NCBI GenBank assembly: GCA_945787465.1
Contig: CALZIZ010000001.1
Coordinates: forward strand, 1-44,039
DNA length: 44,039 bases
Origin: an uncultured Desulfuromonadales bacterium
Lineage (GTDB): Bacteria; Desulfobacterota; Desulfuromonadia; Desulfuromonadales; Trichloromonadaceae
Reading direction: 5' to 3'
The position numbers were made by a program, and so were the translations under genes. Under the pieces are notes generated by a model that was not told where the DNA came from, ran no database searches, and worked only from the letters and a program-made list of their open reading frames with translations. Position 1 is the stretch's first letter; every line of letters begins with the position of its first letter. This document shows positions 1 through 9,025 of this stretch, piece by piece.

Positions 1-438
1 AATGACCCACATAAGGGCGACTACGGTGTGAAGGGTCAGCACCGAAATGGTTACGGCGCCGATAAAGGTTGCGGATTTTTCGCCAGCAAGTGCGGCCAGC
101 TGTTTTGCGAACCGGTTTTTATGCGACCAGATGGCTTTTGTCGGCGGAAAAATCTGGTCGATGAAATCCTCTTCGACTGGAGGCTGGGCTTTTTTTGCAA
201 GGTCTCTCAAAAAGGTGCAGCAACTGTGATGGTAGGCGCTTAGCCTGGCCTGGAGAAAAGCAAAGGTCGCGGCGGCGAGGATGCCGAACAGGGCGAGGAA
301 AATGCGGGTGAAGGTGAATGAGCTGTTGGAGAAGATGGCCAGAAGACCGCCGGTGATGGCCAGAAACGCAGCGAACATAGCGAACCGCAAGGTGCCGTAA
401 TGGCGAATCTGATGGATCAGTTCTGTGATCTTGTCCAT
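1..438 (-). CDS. Partial membrane protein, N-terminal 146 residues (runs off left edge)
   Basis: An open minus-strand frame enters from the left edge and begins with ATG at 438, so the C-terminus is missing. A Shine-Dalgarno AGGAGG (447-452) sits eight bases before the ATG and fixes the start. The translation (MDKITELIHQIRHYGTLRF...) has two close hydrophobic helices at about residues 17-36 and 46-66, a soluble stretch with a Cys-Cys pair (HHSCCTF), then another hydrophobic segment at about 127-146 just at the window edge. I do not recognise the family; it looks like a small inner-membrane protein. The intergenic repeat copy at about 480-551 lies directly upstream. Confidence 0.75.
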   Translation of the reverse strand, partial: MDKITELIHQIRHYGTLRFAMFAAFLAITGGLLAIFSNSSFTFTRIFLALFGILAAATFAFLQARLSAYHHSCCTFLRDLAKKAQPPVEEDFIDQIFPPTKAIWSHKNRFAKQLAALAGEKSATFIGAVTISVLTLHTVVALMWVI

Positions 439-479
439 GTCTGCATCCTCCTGGGGAGGCCTGATGTCTATTCTATCAA

Positions 480-551
480 AAGATGGAAGGGGGCGCAGGA
501 GGGAAGGGGGCGGGCTTCTAAATTGACAAGGGTTGACTGAAAATTTGTTAG
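480..551 (+). repeat. Intergenic repeat, divergent copy (related to 5640-5693 and 16428-16497)
   Basis: This segment shares GATGGAAGG, a G-rich middle, GGGCTTCTAAATTGACAAG and overall order with the two copies at about 5.66 and 16.47 kb. TTGACA is at 523-528; the hexamer 17 bases later is TGTTAG (546-551), a poor -10, and the 3' half seen in the other copies is not conserved. It lies between the divergent genes at 438 (minus) and 719 (plus). The rest of the 439-718 gap shows nothing else I can name. Confidence 0.45.
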
Positions 552-718
552 TTCTGGTGTAGAGCTTGCAGCGCCGAAGAGTTCTTCTGCTCTGCTCCGT
601 TCCAGGTTTGCCACAGGAGAAGTTTCCGATTCAGTCTTTCAGGGCAGAGAAGCGTTAGATGTATGGGCGTAGTCCGGTCTCCACTTTCAGATAAAAACCG
701 CGCTCAGCGAAGGAATAT

Positions 719-3700
719 ATGCAGATGCCAGCACAAGGTGCAACCAAGTTGATTGATGCCCCCAGCGAGGGAGAAGAGCTCTTTCGGAGCATGTTCGAAG
801 CGGCACCGGTGGGCACTTTTCTGACCCGGGCCGATGGTCGCTTCGTGTTGCTGAATCCGGCTTTTCTAAAAATGCTTGGCTATTCGGAGGCCGAATGTTC
901 TGGCTTGTCCATGGCCTTTGTCTCCCATCCGGAATATCGTGACCCCAATATGGAGGCTCTGAATCGCCTATTTGGGGGGGAGGCTGAAGGAGACCGCATT
1001 TCCCTGGAAATATGCTTACTGCACAGGGACGGCCATGCCGTCTGGGGTGCGCAATCCACTGCGCTGATTCGAGACCAACTGGGCAACCCTTTATATGTGG
1101 TGGGAGTCGTTGAAGAGATTACCCACCGCAAGCAGATGGAAAAGGCGCTTAAGGCCAGCATTCAGCAGCAGACCGGTATCCTGAACAATATACCGGCTAT
1201 CGCCTGGTTGAAAGATCAGCAAGGCAGGTTTCTTGCTGTTAACGAGCCGTTTGCCAAGGCCTGCGGGGTGCAGCCGGAGGATCTGGTTGGAAAGACCGAT
1301 TTTGATGCCTGGGATGAGGAACTGGCCCGTGCCTACCGCGCCGACGATCAGGAGATTATACAAACCGCAAAACGCAAGTGCGTCGAAGAGCCGCTGGTTG
1401 ACAACGCCGGTAACCGCAGCTGGATTGAGACGGTCAAGACGCCGATATTCAATGAAAGAAGTCAGGTGATCGGTACCGCCGGCATCGCCCGCGACATCAC
1501 GGCACGCAAGCAGGCCGAGGAGTCGGTCAACGCTCACCTTAAAGCCGTCGATGCTATGGAGCGCATCAACCGCCTCATCCGGAAGGCGAGCGACCTGGAC
1601 CAGATGCTCAGCGAGGTTCTGGCCGAACTCCTCGATATTTTTTCCTGTGATCGGGCCTGGCTGCTTTATCCCTGCGACCCCCAGGCTCAGGTCTGCCGAG
1701 TGCCCATGGAACGCACCCGGCCCGGGTGGCCCGGTGCCCTTGCCCAAGGGATGGAGATGGACGTAAATGCCGAGTTCGCTGCAGTTTTTGACCGGGCTTT
1801 GAAATCGGAAGGACCGCTTTGCCAGGATGCTTCGACAGGTTGGGTGGTGCCGGAGTTCAGCGTTAGAGAGTTCTACGTTCAGGCGCAGATGCTCAAGGTC
1901 CTTTATCCAAAAGTCGACAAACCCTGGTTGCTGGGGATCCACCACTGCGAACATCCTCATGTGTTTACTGAAGAAGAGTTGGGGTTGTTGGATGAAATCG
2001 GCAGGCGCGTTGCGGACAGCCTCTCCAGTCTGCTTACCCTGCGCAATTTAGGTGAGAGCGAGAAGAAGTACCGTCAGCTATTCGAGACCATGGCGCAGGG
2101 GGTGATCTATCAAGATGCCGATGGTCGGATCAATTCAGCCAACCCGGCCGCAGAACGCATTCTGGGGTTGTCGTTAAATCAGATGCAGGGGCTTACCTCG
2201 TTAGCTCCCCATTGCAAAACTGTTCATGAAGACGGCAGCGACTACCCCGGAGATACTCACCCTACCATGATGGCCTTGAAAACCGGAAAACCTGTCAGCA
2301 ATGCTATCATGGGGATTTTTCATCCAGACGCAGGGCATCATAGCTGGATCATCATCAATGCTATTCCGCAATTCAGATCTGGAGCGGATAAACCATTTCA
2401 GGTCTATGCGACGTTTACCGATATTACCGAACGCAAGCGCGCCGAGCGGGCGCTTTTCGAGGAAAAGGAACGCGCCCAGGTTACCCTCCATTCCATTGGC
2501 GAAGGGGTTATCAGTACCGATGCTGAAGGCTCTATCGAGTATCTGAACCCCGTGGCAGAGAGTTTGACCGGCTGGTCGATCGATGAAGCTCGGGGCCGGC
2601 CTTTGGAGCAGGTGTTTCATGTCATTAACGAGCAGACCCGGGAATTGGTGGAGAACCCGGTCGACCAACCTCTCGAAGAGGCAAAGTCCACAGACCTGGT
2701 GAACCAGACTACGCTGATCAGCCGGGCGGGCCAGGAGTACGCCATCCAGTACTCGGCAGCCCCGATTCGTGGCAAAGAGGGCGATATCCTGGGCAGGGTG
2801 CTGGTTCTCAGCGATGTCACCGAAGAGCGGCGCCTATCGCAAGAGATCTCATACCAGGCTTCGCATGACCCGTTAACCGGCCTGCTCAATCGGCGTGAGT
2901 TCGAGCGCCGCCTGGAACGTTCCCTGGAGACGGCGCGAATTGAGGGGGGCGAGTATGCCCTGTGTTACCTGGACCTGGATCAGTTCAAGCTGGTCAATGA
3001 CACCTGTGGCCATGTGGCAGGGGATGAGCTGCTGCGTCAGCTCTCCCAGATGTTGCAGACGCATGTGCGGCAGCGGGACACACTGGCCCGCCTGGGGGGG
3101 GACGAGTTCGGGCTGATCATGGATGGGTGTTCGGTTCTAAACGCTGCTCAGGTGGCGCAGAATATCATCAACGCTGTTACTGACTTCCGATTTTTCTGGG
3201 AGGACAAAAGCTTTAACATCGGCGTGAGCATTGGCCTTGTTCCCATCACCCGGGGCAGTGGAGAAATTACCGAATTGTTGAGCGCAGCCGATACTGCCTG
3301 CTACATGGCAAAAGAGCAGGGGCGCAGCCGCGTCCATGTTCATCACGAAGACGACGAGGACCTGGCCCGGCGTCACGGTGAGATGCAGTGGGCGGCTCGT
3401 TTGCCATGGGCGCTGGAAAAGGACCGGTTTCTTCTCTACCTGCAGCCGATCGTAGCAGCCACGGGCAGCGACCCCGAGGCTGAACATTATGAACTGTTGC
3501 TGCGATTGGAAGACGAAACAGGAGAGATGGTGTCTCCGGGGATTTTTCTACCAGCGGCCGAGCGCTACAATCTTTGCAGCAAGATCGACCGCTGGGTCAT
3601 CGGCGCGGCATTCAGATGGCTCAGCGAGAACCCTGCGCGATTGGAAAGATTGTATCTGTGTTCCATTAACCTCTCGGGCCTTTCTCTCGGTGATGAGGCG

Positions 3701-4123
3701 TTTCTGGGATATTTGATCCAGCAGTTTGAAGATTGGTCCATTCCGCCGGAGAAGATCTGCTTTGAGGTCACTGAAACCGCGGCCATTGCCAACCTGTCCC
3801 GCGCCACTGCCTTTATTAAAGACCTCAAGGACCTGGGATGCTCCTTTGCTCTGGATGATTTCGGCAGCGGATTGTCTTCGTTTGCCTACCTCAAGAATCT
3901 GCCAGTCGACTTTTTGAAAATCGATGGTCTTTTTGTGAAAAATATCCTTGACGATCCCATGGATCTGGCGATGGTTAAAGCCATCAATGATATAGGGCAG
4001 GTCATGGGGAAACAAACGATTGCTGAGTTCGTCGAGAACGAGGCCATCCGGAACAAACTTAAGGAAATCGGGGTTAATTTCATGCAGGGCTATGGCATCG
4101 GCCGGCCTCGGCCAACAGGTTGA
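719..4123 (+). CDS. Multi-sensor cyclic-di-GMP enzyme: PAS-PAS-GAF-PAS-PAS-GGDEF-EAL
   Basis: A 1134-residue soluble signalling protein predicted to make and/or degrade cyclic-di-GMP. PAS domains are visible at about residues 20-138 and 148-265, a GAF-like domain at about 285-445, PAS again at about 455-575 and 585-705, then GGDEF (about 715-885; intact GGDEF at 793-797) and EAL (about 895-1134). The EAL signature is ELLLR at 925-929, so Ala is replaced by Leu, but other hallmarks of active EAL domains are present (NLS, FEVTET, DDFGSG, KIDGLFV, GYGIGRP). No membrane segment is seen, so it should be cytosolic. GAAGGA (709-714) precedes ATG 719 by four bases; the in-frame ATG at 725 is equally possible. 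The gene stands alone. Whether the cyclase or the phosphodiesterase activity dominates cannot be read from the sequence. Confidence 0.95.
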   Translation: MQMPAQGATKLIDAPSEGEELFRSMFEAAPVGTFLTRADGRFVLLNPAFLKMLGYSEAECSGLSMAFVSHPEYRDPNMEALNRLFGGEAEGDRISLEICLLHRDGHAVWGAQSTALIRDQLGNPLYVVGVVEEITHRKQMEKALKASIQQQTGILNNIPAIAWLKDQQGRFLAVNEPFAKACGVQPEDLVGKTDFDAWDEELARAYRADDQEIIQTAKRKCVEEPLVDNAGNRSWIETVKTPIFNERSQVIGTAGIARDITARKQAEESVNAHLKAVDAMERINRLIRKASDLDQMLSEVLAELLDIFSCDRAWLLYPCDPQAQVCRVPMERTRPGWPGALAQGMEMDVNAEFAAVFDRALKSEGPLCQDASTGWVVPEFSVREFYVQAQMLKVLYPKVDKPWLLGIHHCEHPHVFTEEELGLLDEIGRRVADSLSSLLTLRNLGESEKKYRQLFETMAQGVIYQDADGRINSANPAAERILGLSLNQMQGLTSLAPHCKTVHEDGSDYPGDTHPTMMALKTGKPVSNAIMGIFHPDAGHHSWIIINAIPQFRSGADKPFQVYATFTDITERKRAERALFEEKERAQVTLHSIGEGVISTDAEGSIEYLNPVAESLTGWSIDEARGRPLEQVFHVINEQTRELVENPVDQPLEEAKSTDLVNQTTLISRAGQEYAIQYSAAPIRGKEGDILGRVLVLSDVTEERRLSQEISYQASHDPLTGLLNRREFERRLERSLETARIEGGEYALCYLDLDQFKLVNDTCGHVAGDELLRQLSQMLQTHVRQRDTLARLGGDEFGLIMDGCSVLNAAQVAQNIINAVTDFRFFWEDKSFNIGVSIGLVPITRGSGEITELLSAADTACYMAKEQGRSRVHVHHEDDEDLARRHGEMQWAARLPWALEKDRFLLYLQPIVAATGSDPEAEHYELLLRLEDETGEMVSPGIFLPAAERYNLCSKIDRWVIGAAFRWLSENPARLERLYLCSINLSGLSLGDEAFLGYLIQQFEDWSIPPEKICFEVTETAAIANLSRATAFIKDLKDLGCSFALDDFGSGLSSFAYLKNLPVDFLKIDGLFVKNILDDPMDLAMVKAINDIGQVMGKQTIAEFVENEAIRNKLKEIGVNFMQGYGIGRPRPTG

Positions 4124-4436
4124 AGCTCTCAAGGTTCTGCCATCGAATTTTGCCGGTTTTTTTTGGAGTCGGGCTGAAATACAAGGGGAAAAGTCTGATT
4201 CGCGGCCCCTTAAGATCCTTATATGGCGATTTTCGGGATCAGAATCCAGTTGCCAAGGTCTCCCCTGCATCTGGTGAATCTTGGACTGCAACAGCATAGA
4301 CATCGAAAAAGACTTTTGTAAAAATCACCCTCGATTTATCCGGCAGAGCACTGGATCGATGATTTTTTTCTTCGTGCGAAGGTCAGAGATCAGGCGGATT
4401 TCGTTTCCTGGACTGCGAGCAACCTGACGTTTGGAT
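4124..4436. other. Gap without a recognised gene
   Basis: The 313 bases between the GGDEF-EAL gene and the convergent PepSY-type gene contain a T-run (about 4156-4164) but no clear stem before it, no convincing small open frame with a ribosome binding site, and no repeat that I recognise. Confidence 0.5.
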
Positions 4437-4991
4437 TCAGTAGTAAAGAAAGAGGTAGAATAGAGGCAGGGCCACCCCGGCGGCGGTGAGCCAGAGTGCT
4501 CTGCGTTTCAGAAGACGGTTGCGCGGCAGCATGAGCAGTCCGCTGACGGCAAGCAGCAGCAGCGCTGCTGCGTAGAGGTCTGCCACGGGGGTCCAGCCCT
4601 TTTTGGGGTGGTTGAGGTGGAGAAAGTTGAGCGGGTAGAGCAGGGGGCGGCGCCTTGCCCTCTCATGTTCGACAGCACCGCTGGCAAGGTTTACCCTGAT
4701 GACACGCCCTTCGACAAAAATCCACAGATTGTCCGGGTCGGGTTGAAAACTGTTCTCGTAGCTCCCTTTTTCTTCCAGTTTCGCCAGGAGTTTACGGATT
4801 TGGCTGTCGGTAGCGATCCCCCTGAAAGCAGGAGGTGGGATCTGGGCATTGACCTTTTCAACCCTGTAGTTGGGGTTCCAGTCCGCCATGTGGTTGACCG
4901 CCACCCCGGAAATCGCATAGAGCAGGGTCAGGCCGATACATAGAAATCCAAGATCCCGGTGGATGACATGGTTCCAGCGACGCCAGTTCAT
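4437..4991 (-). CDS. PepSY-associated transmembrane protein
   Basis: A 184-residue membrane protein. The N-terminus (WRRWNHVIHRDLGFLCIGLTLLYAISGVAVNH) is typical of PepSY-associated TM proteins: a conserved His in the first helix followed by 'SG' at its end. A soluble loop (about 35-125) follows, then two more helices (about 137-153 and 164-183). Members of this family often accompany iron or cytochrome functions in the inner membrane. It lies 11 bases downstream of the DUF4920 gene on the same strand, so the two are probably one transcript from the promoter at 5534-5562. Confidence 0.8.
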   Translation of the reverse strand: MNWRRWNHVIHRDLGFLCIGLTLLYAISGVAVNHMADWNPNYRVEKVNAQIPPPAFRGIATDSQIRKLLAKLEEKGSYENSFQPDPDNLWIFVEGRVIRVNLASGAVEHERARRRPLLYPLNFLHLNHPKKGWTPVADLYAAALLLLAVSGLLMLPRNRLLKRRALWLTAAGVALPLFYLFLYY

Positions 4992-5002
4992 GGAAATTGA
5001 GT

Positions 5003-5476
5003 TTATATCCCTTTGATCTCGGCACCAAGGCCTCTAAGCTGGTAGATGGTTTCGCCGGATAGCACGCAGGAGGGATCGAAGGCCTCGCCTTTTTCCTCGG
5101 CATGATGATGCGCCCTGGCGATGGCTTGCTCCTTGGACAGAACGATTTTCTCAAGAACCCCTTCCACCACAGCCTCTTTACCCCGAGCGATCATGGGGAA
5201 GACGATTTCACCGTCAACCACCTTGATGCGGATTTTCTCAAAAGGCTTGTCGCCGGCAATAAAGAGCCAGCAGCCTCGCTTGGCGCAAACGTCGATGACC
5301 AGACCCTGAACCTGGAGTTTCTCACCGACAAAGCTGTCCGGGTTTTCAAGGATTTTCGATACCGCTGTAGATTCGGGCAGGGTCAGTCCGGCGCCGAAAG
5401 TCTGGGCAAAGGCCGGTTCGCAAGACAGCGCCAGCAGAAGTAAAAGGGCGAAAAGGACTTGGTTTGTCTTGTTCAT
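5003..5476 (-). CDS. DUF4920 periplasmic protein
   Basis: A 157-residue protein with a cleavable signal peptide (about residues 1-24, ending ...EPAFA). The mature part has the features of DUF4920: a predicted OB-like beta fold with the motif VCAKRGCWLFI, whose two cysteines (C-x4-C) could bind metal or form a disulphide, and EGVLEKIVLSKEQAIARAHHHAEE near the end with a His-triplet. The biochemical role of the family is unknown. It is the first gene of a two-gene unit with the PepSY-type protein, suggesting a shared periplasmic redox or metal-related job; that link is inference from context and from the Cys and His residues. Confidence 0.85.
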   Translation of the reverse strand: MNKTNQVLFALLLLLALSCEPAFAQTFGAGLTLPESTAVSKILENPDSFVGEKLQVQGLVIDVCAKRGCWLFIAGDKPFEKIRIKVVDGEIVFPMIARGKEAVVEGVLEKIVLSKEQAIARAHHHAEEKGEAFDPSCVLSGETIYQLRGLGAEIKGI

Positions 5477-5533
5477 GTGAACTCCATTTGTGTCGATTGT
5501 CTGGGTTTTGAATTGATAAAGTTGATTATGCGG

Positions 5534-5562
5534 ATAGTACGTTGTATTGCTGGTGGTGTCAA
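5534..5562 (-). promoter_or_regulatory. Sigma-70-type promoter for the DUF4920-PepSY pair
   Basis: On the minus strand TTGACA (5557-5562) is followed after exactly 17 bases by TACTAT (5534-5539). Transcription would start near 5527, about 50 bases ahead of the ATG at 5476. Confidence 0.6.
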
Positions 5563-5639
5563 GCGGTTCGTGGTTCTTGGGGATACTGGATTTTTTTACG
5601 GCCGCGCATGTTTAAGATAGATGGTTCGTCCGCAAAAAC

Positions 5640-5693
5640 CGAAGGAAAGGTACGGGCTTCCAAGTTGACAAGAAATACAGGTAGATCGACAAA
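5640..5693 (+). repeat. Intergenic repeat carrying a promoter-like core
   Basis: The segment CGGGCTTCCAAGTTGACA and the next 22 bases match the copy at about 16457-16496 at 35 of 40 positions. It contains TTGACA (5665-5670), a 17-base spacer and GACAAA (5688-5693), a weak -10. If it is a promoter it would read rightwards into the ligase gene at 5817 with a leader of roughly 115 bases. Confidence 0.6.
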
Positions 5694-5816
5694 TACCGAC
5701 TTCAGCCGCTGTGGTGATCCTTTATGTCATCAGGGCCATTTGAAAGAAGAAGCGATGGGAATTACACCATATGCCCCGGAGACCATTAATCGTCATAAGG
5801 CTATCCCTCAAAATCT

Positions 5817-6665
5817 ATGCAGATAAGTCTGAGAAAGGGCCTCTGTTGCCTGCTGCTGGGCATTTCTTTCTTACCTGCTGCCTATGCCGCGGCTTCCGGG
5901 AGGATGCTCCCCCAGGTTTATACCGGGCAAACCGAGATCTGTGGCTGGTTGATGAGCGAAAAGCTCGACGGAGTTCGGGGCTACTGGGACGGCAGGCAGC
6001 TGTGGTCCAAGAACGGCAAGCTATTGTATCCTCCGGCGGTCTTTATCCGGGGGTTGCCCGGCTTTGCCCTTGAGGGTGAACTCTGGGGTGGCCGCGGCAC
6101 CTTTGAAGACACGGCGGCCATCGTATTGAAGCAGCAGCCCCACGACGGCTGGATGCAGCTGCAGTTCGCCGTCTTTGATGCACCTGAGGCAGCCGGTGGT
6201 TTTTCAACACGCATCGAAAGTGCCAGGGCCTGGTTTGCCGGGTATCCCTCAAGTTATGCCTTTGTGATCCCCCAGGTTCGTGTCGGGGATCAGGCGAATT
6301 TGCAGCAGGAGCTGCAACGGGTGGAAGCACTCGGCGGCGAGGGGCTGATCGTCAGAAATCCCTATGCCCTCTATGCCGCCGGGCGCAGTGCCGAGATTCT
6401 CAAGGTCAAGGATTTTCAGGATGCCGAGGGCGTGGTGATTGGTCATATCCCCGGCCAGGGCAAGCACCTCGGCAGGCTCGGTTCGCTGCGGGTCGAATTG
6501 CCAAACGGGACGCGTTTTAAGATCGGCACCGGTTTCAGCGATGCCCAAAGAGAAAACCCGCCGCCGGTCGGTGCAGTCGTTACCTTTAAGTATTACGGCT
6601 GCTACCAGTCCGGAATCCCAAAGTTCCCCTCCTTTTTGCGCATCCGGCGTGACCAGGGGCTGTAA
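5817..6665 (+). CDS. ligE: Exported ATP-dependent DNA ligase, LigE type
   Basis: A 282-residue protein with a signal peptide (about 1-26, LLLGISFLPAAYAA) followed by a minimal ATP-dependent DNA ligase. The nucleotidyl-transferase motif I is EKLDGVRG (about 48-55, Lys as adenylation site), motif III is LEGELWG, motif IV EGLIVRNP and motif V LKVKDF; a C-terminal OB domain follows (about 205-282). Length and the N-terminal export signal match the LigE group, known from Neisseria and Haemophilus as periplasmic ligases linked to biofilm DNA or DNA uptake. There is no good ribosome binding site before ATG 5817; the repeat at 5640-5693 could supply the promoter. It stands alone, convergent with the VWA operon. 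Confidence 0.9.
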   Translation: MQISLRKGLCCLLLGISFLPAAYAAASGRMLPQVYTGQTEICGWLMSEKLDGVRGYWDGRQLWSKNGKLLYPPAVFIRGLPGFALEGELWGGRGTFEDTAAIVLKQQPHDGWMQLQFAVFDAPEAAGGFSTRIESARAWFAGYPSSYAFVIPQVRVGDQANLQQELQRVEALGGEGLIVRNPYALYAAGRSAEILKVKDFQDAEGVVIGHIPGQGKHLGRLGSLRVELPNGTRFKIGTGFSDAQRENPPPVGAVVTFKYYGCYQSGIPKFPSFLRIRRDQGL

Positions 6666-6871
6666 TAATTGTCAGCACCTCACCTTCAAAGGGCCCCCTG
6701 GAAGACAGCGAGGGCTGGTCAAGACTCTGGTCAAACTGCTCGACAGCGAAGTCGGCTACCCGGTCAAAGAATCTGTCTCCCTGGCCCTCTCCCGCGGTCT
6801 TACCAACGCCTCCTCTGCCGAGCTCCTGCCTCGCACCTATGCCCTTGCAGTGAATGTCCGATTCTAAGCCT

Positions 6872-7867
6872 CTATCTCAGGCTGCTCAGCCCCACAAAGC
6901 TTCCGTTGTTCTCCTCGGCCAGCCGGCGCATCAGGGCGGCAAAGCGGGCGGCGTTTCTTCCGGCCCCGGGCTGGGCCAGCAGCACGGGGAAACCGACGGT
7001 ATGAATGCGCACCCGGCTCCCCTGGCGGCCTCCTTTGTTTTTCCGCCGTACCGTATTGATGACATCCTGCATCAGCCCCCCTGAAAAATCATCGCCGAAG
7101 ACATAGAGGCTGATCCGCTTATCCGGGGCATAAAAGCGCTGGATCGCCTTGGTGACCCCCTCGACCGGGCTCGAATTGGAAAAGGGGGCCCAGGAGGAGA
7201 GCCGCTCGAGAATGGCCCGTCGCCGCGCCTTCGAATCGGGAATCCAGCGCCCGGCATACTGGGAAAACATATAGTCGCCCATGTCGTTAAGGACCTGAAC
7301 GCCGCGGACACGCGGGTAGATATCCAAAATCTCCTTCATCTTTTTGCGCACCAGAGGCCATGCGAAGCGCTGCATGCTGCCCGAGGTGTCGATGACGAAA
7401 ATAATGTACTCGCTGTCCACCGGCACCCCGCCGATCACCGCCTCCTCTTTAGGCCGCCGGTATCCGGCCAAAAGCCGTTTCATCTCTTCGCTGAGCTCCT
7501 GCTTGGCGGACTCGAACTTGTCCTCGATGATGCTCTGCGCCTGCGAGGCCTTGCTGGTTAAGTGAAACTCCCCTTCGATATTGGTGAGCGCCCCCTGCAG
7601 CCGGGCCAGTTTCTGTTTATCCCTGGAGAGCTGCTCCTCTTTTGCGACCAGATCCCGGTTGAGGATCCGGGTCTGTCCGCGGATCTCGTAGAGTTCGGCT
7701 TCGAGCTTGGCCACCACCCGGGTCAGATCGGCATTGACCTGTTCGATCACCCGGGGCTCGGAGATTTTCGAGATGACCAGCAGCAGGATAATGGCCCCGA
7801 AACCGCAGGAGATCACATCGAGAAAGGACATGCTGAATAGTTCGATCGGCCGGCGGCGTCTTTTCAT
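6872..7867 (-). CDS. MotB/ExbD-like membrane helix fused to coiled coil and VWA domain (B subunit 2)
   Basis: Last gene of the eight-gene operon; 331 residues when started at ATG 7867, whose ATGA overlaps the stop of the upstream paralogue by four bases. The N-terminus (SMSFLDVISCGFGAIILLL) is a single transmembrane helix with an acidic residue, Asp17, at its cytoplasmic start, the arrangement of MotB, ExbD and TolR where that Asp carries protons. Residues 38-135 form a coiled coil. A VWA domain (about 150-331) carries the metal-site motif DTSGS (D160, S162, S164) and a GDD at 258-260; the middle MIDAS position is Ser (SNSSP, about 230-234) rather than Thr. It replaces the peptidoglycan-binding OmpA domain of MotB. 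Open reading continues upstream in the same frame to 8236, but that part overlaps the paralogue and is unlikely to be translated. Confidence 0.85.
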   Translation of the reverse strand: MKRRRRPIELFSMSFLDVISCGFGAIILLLVISKISEPRVIEQVNADLTRVVAKLEAELYEIRGQTRILNRDLVAKEEQLSRDKQKLARLQGALTNIEGEFHLTSKASQAQSIIEDKFESAKQELSEEMKRLLAGYRRPKEEAVIGGVPVDSEYIIFVIDTSGSMQRFAWPLVRKKMKEILDIYPRVRGVQVLNDMGDYMFSQYAGRWIPDSKARRRAILERLSSWAPFSNSSPVEGVTKAIQRFYAPDKRISLYVFGDDFSGGLMQDVINTVRRKNKGGRQGSRVRIHTVGFPVLLAQPGAGRNAARFAALMRRLAEENNGSFVGLSSLR

Positions 7868-8961
7868 GGCCAGTCCCTGGTCGGTGTCAGAAAAGAGCCG
7901 CCGGTGTCCATCCCCAGTTTCCAGAAGGAGACGGCGGCTAAGGGATCGCCTTCCATGGGGAACAGGATGGTGTTGACCGGGATCGATTTGGGGAGGATGC
8001 GGGTCGCCTGCTGAAACAGCTTGAGACGTTCGTCCCCGCTGACGGTGGTTTTTCTTGGTTTTTTTTCGCCCTGGGTGGGGAGGCCGTCGGTGAGCAGAAC
8101 AATATTGTCGGGGTGCGGGCCCATGCGGACGATTTCCGAGAAGGCATTGTGGAGGCTGGTGCCCCCCTGGGGAATGGTCTGCTTGAGGGCGGCCAGCATC
8201 CGGTTGACCCTCTTGTGGTCTCCAGCGGCAATCCATTGTCCCTGCAGATCACCCACCGCGGGGCGGGCCCTTGTGTTAAAGGTGTAGATCTGCAGGGTGC
8301 TTGCGGCGGGGAGGTTGGCGGCAAGCCATTCCACGGTCCTTACGGTGCGCCGCCATTTAGGGGAAGCTCGCCTGGTTTTTTCATCGAGATTGCGCCGAAC
8401 AATGATATTGACGATTGTTTCATCGAGCATGCTCGCCGAGGCATCGACCAGCAGAAGGACCCGTTTGCCGCCGAGGCGCAGGCCGGTGAGGTACTGGCGG
8501 TCCCCCTGCCCGATGAACTTGCGCACCTGTTGCCCCTTTGCAAGCTCCTCCTGCTGCTCGGCACCGATACGGCGGCTTTGCTCCTCCAGGTTGAGCAGGT
8601 CGGACTTGAGGGCATTAAGATGCTTCTGCAGGGCTTGGCTCTTGCCGCGCATATTGGCCAACTCTTCTTCGGTGTGGCGAATGCGGACCAGCACCTGCCT
8701 CGAGAGCCCTTCGGTGCGCACCTGCTCCTTCTCGGTCTGAGTCATGCTGTTCTGCAGGCTGACAAGATGTTCCCTGCCGGCCACGACTTCACGCTCGAGA
8801 CGCTTCACCTCGCCGCGCAGGTCAGCGACGATCTCCTTTCTGGTCGAGATCATGTCGCCGTTAAGCAGCATCACCAGCAGGACAACGGCACCGAAGCCGC
8901 AGCACATGATATCGAGAAAGGACAGGTTGAACTGTGATGGAGTACGGCGGCGTTCGGGCAC
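7864..8961 (-). CDS. MotB/ExbD-like membrane helix fused to coiled coil and VWA domain (B subunit 1)
   Basis: A 365-residue protein paralogous to its downstream neighbour. The transmembrane helix (NLSFLDIMCCGFGAVVLLV, about 12-34) again has Asp17 at its start. Residues 36-145 are strongly coiled-coil. The VWA domain (about 165-365) has a full MIDAS set: DASAS (D173, S175, S177), Thr in GGTSL (T268) and Asp in LLTDGLPT (D292), so it should bind a divalent metal and a partner protein. It lies 64 bases downstream of the ExbB-like gene. The two VWA proteins are most simply read as the two B subunits of one A5B2-type proton channel, a heterodimer; this is inference from the shared helix and gene order. 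Confidence 0.88.
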   Translation of the reverse strand: MPERRRTPSQFNLSFLDIMCCGFGAVVLLVMLLNGDMISTRKEIVADLRGEVKRLEREVVAGREHLVSLQNSMTQTEKEQVRTEGLSRQVLVRIRHTEEELANMRGKSQALQKHLNALKSDLLNLEEQSRRIGAEQQEELAKGQQVRKFIGQGDRQYLTGLRLGGKRVLLLVDASASMLDETIVNIIVRRNLDEKTRRASPKWRRTVRTVEWLAANLPAASTLQIYTFNTRARPAVGDLQGQWIAAGDHKRVNRMLAALKQTIPQGGTSLHNAFSEIVRMGPHPDNIVLLTDGLPTQGEKKPRKTTVSGDERLKLFQQATRILPKSIPVNTILFPMEGDPLAAVSFWKLGMDTGGSFLTPTRDWP

Positions 8962-9025
8962 GGAAAGATCCTCGGTTTAACCCAGATTCAAGAGACCGGG
9001 GCACCAAGGTCCCTCGGATTTGGGT

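Noticed and set aside
6666-6871. Open plus-strand frame after the ligase (…LVKTLVKLLDSEVGYPVKESVSLALSRGL…)
   Set aside because: Looks protein-like but has no start codon or binding site of its own and overlaps the ligase in another frame; perhaps a remnant.
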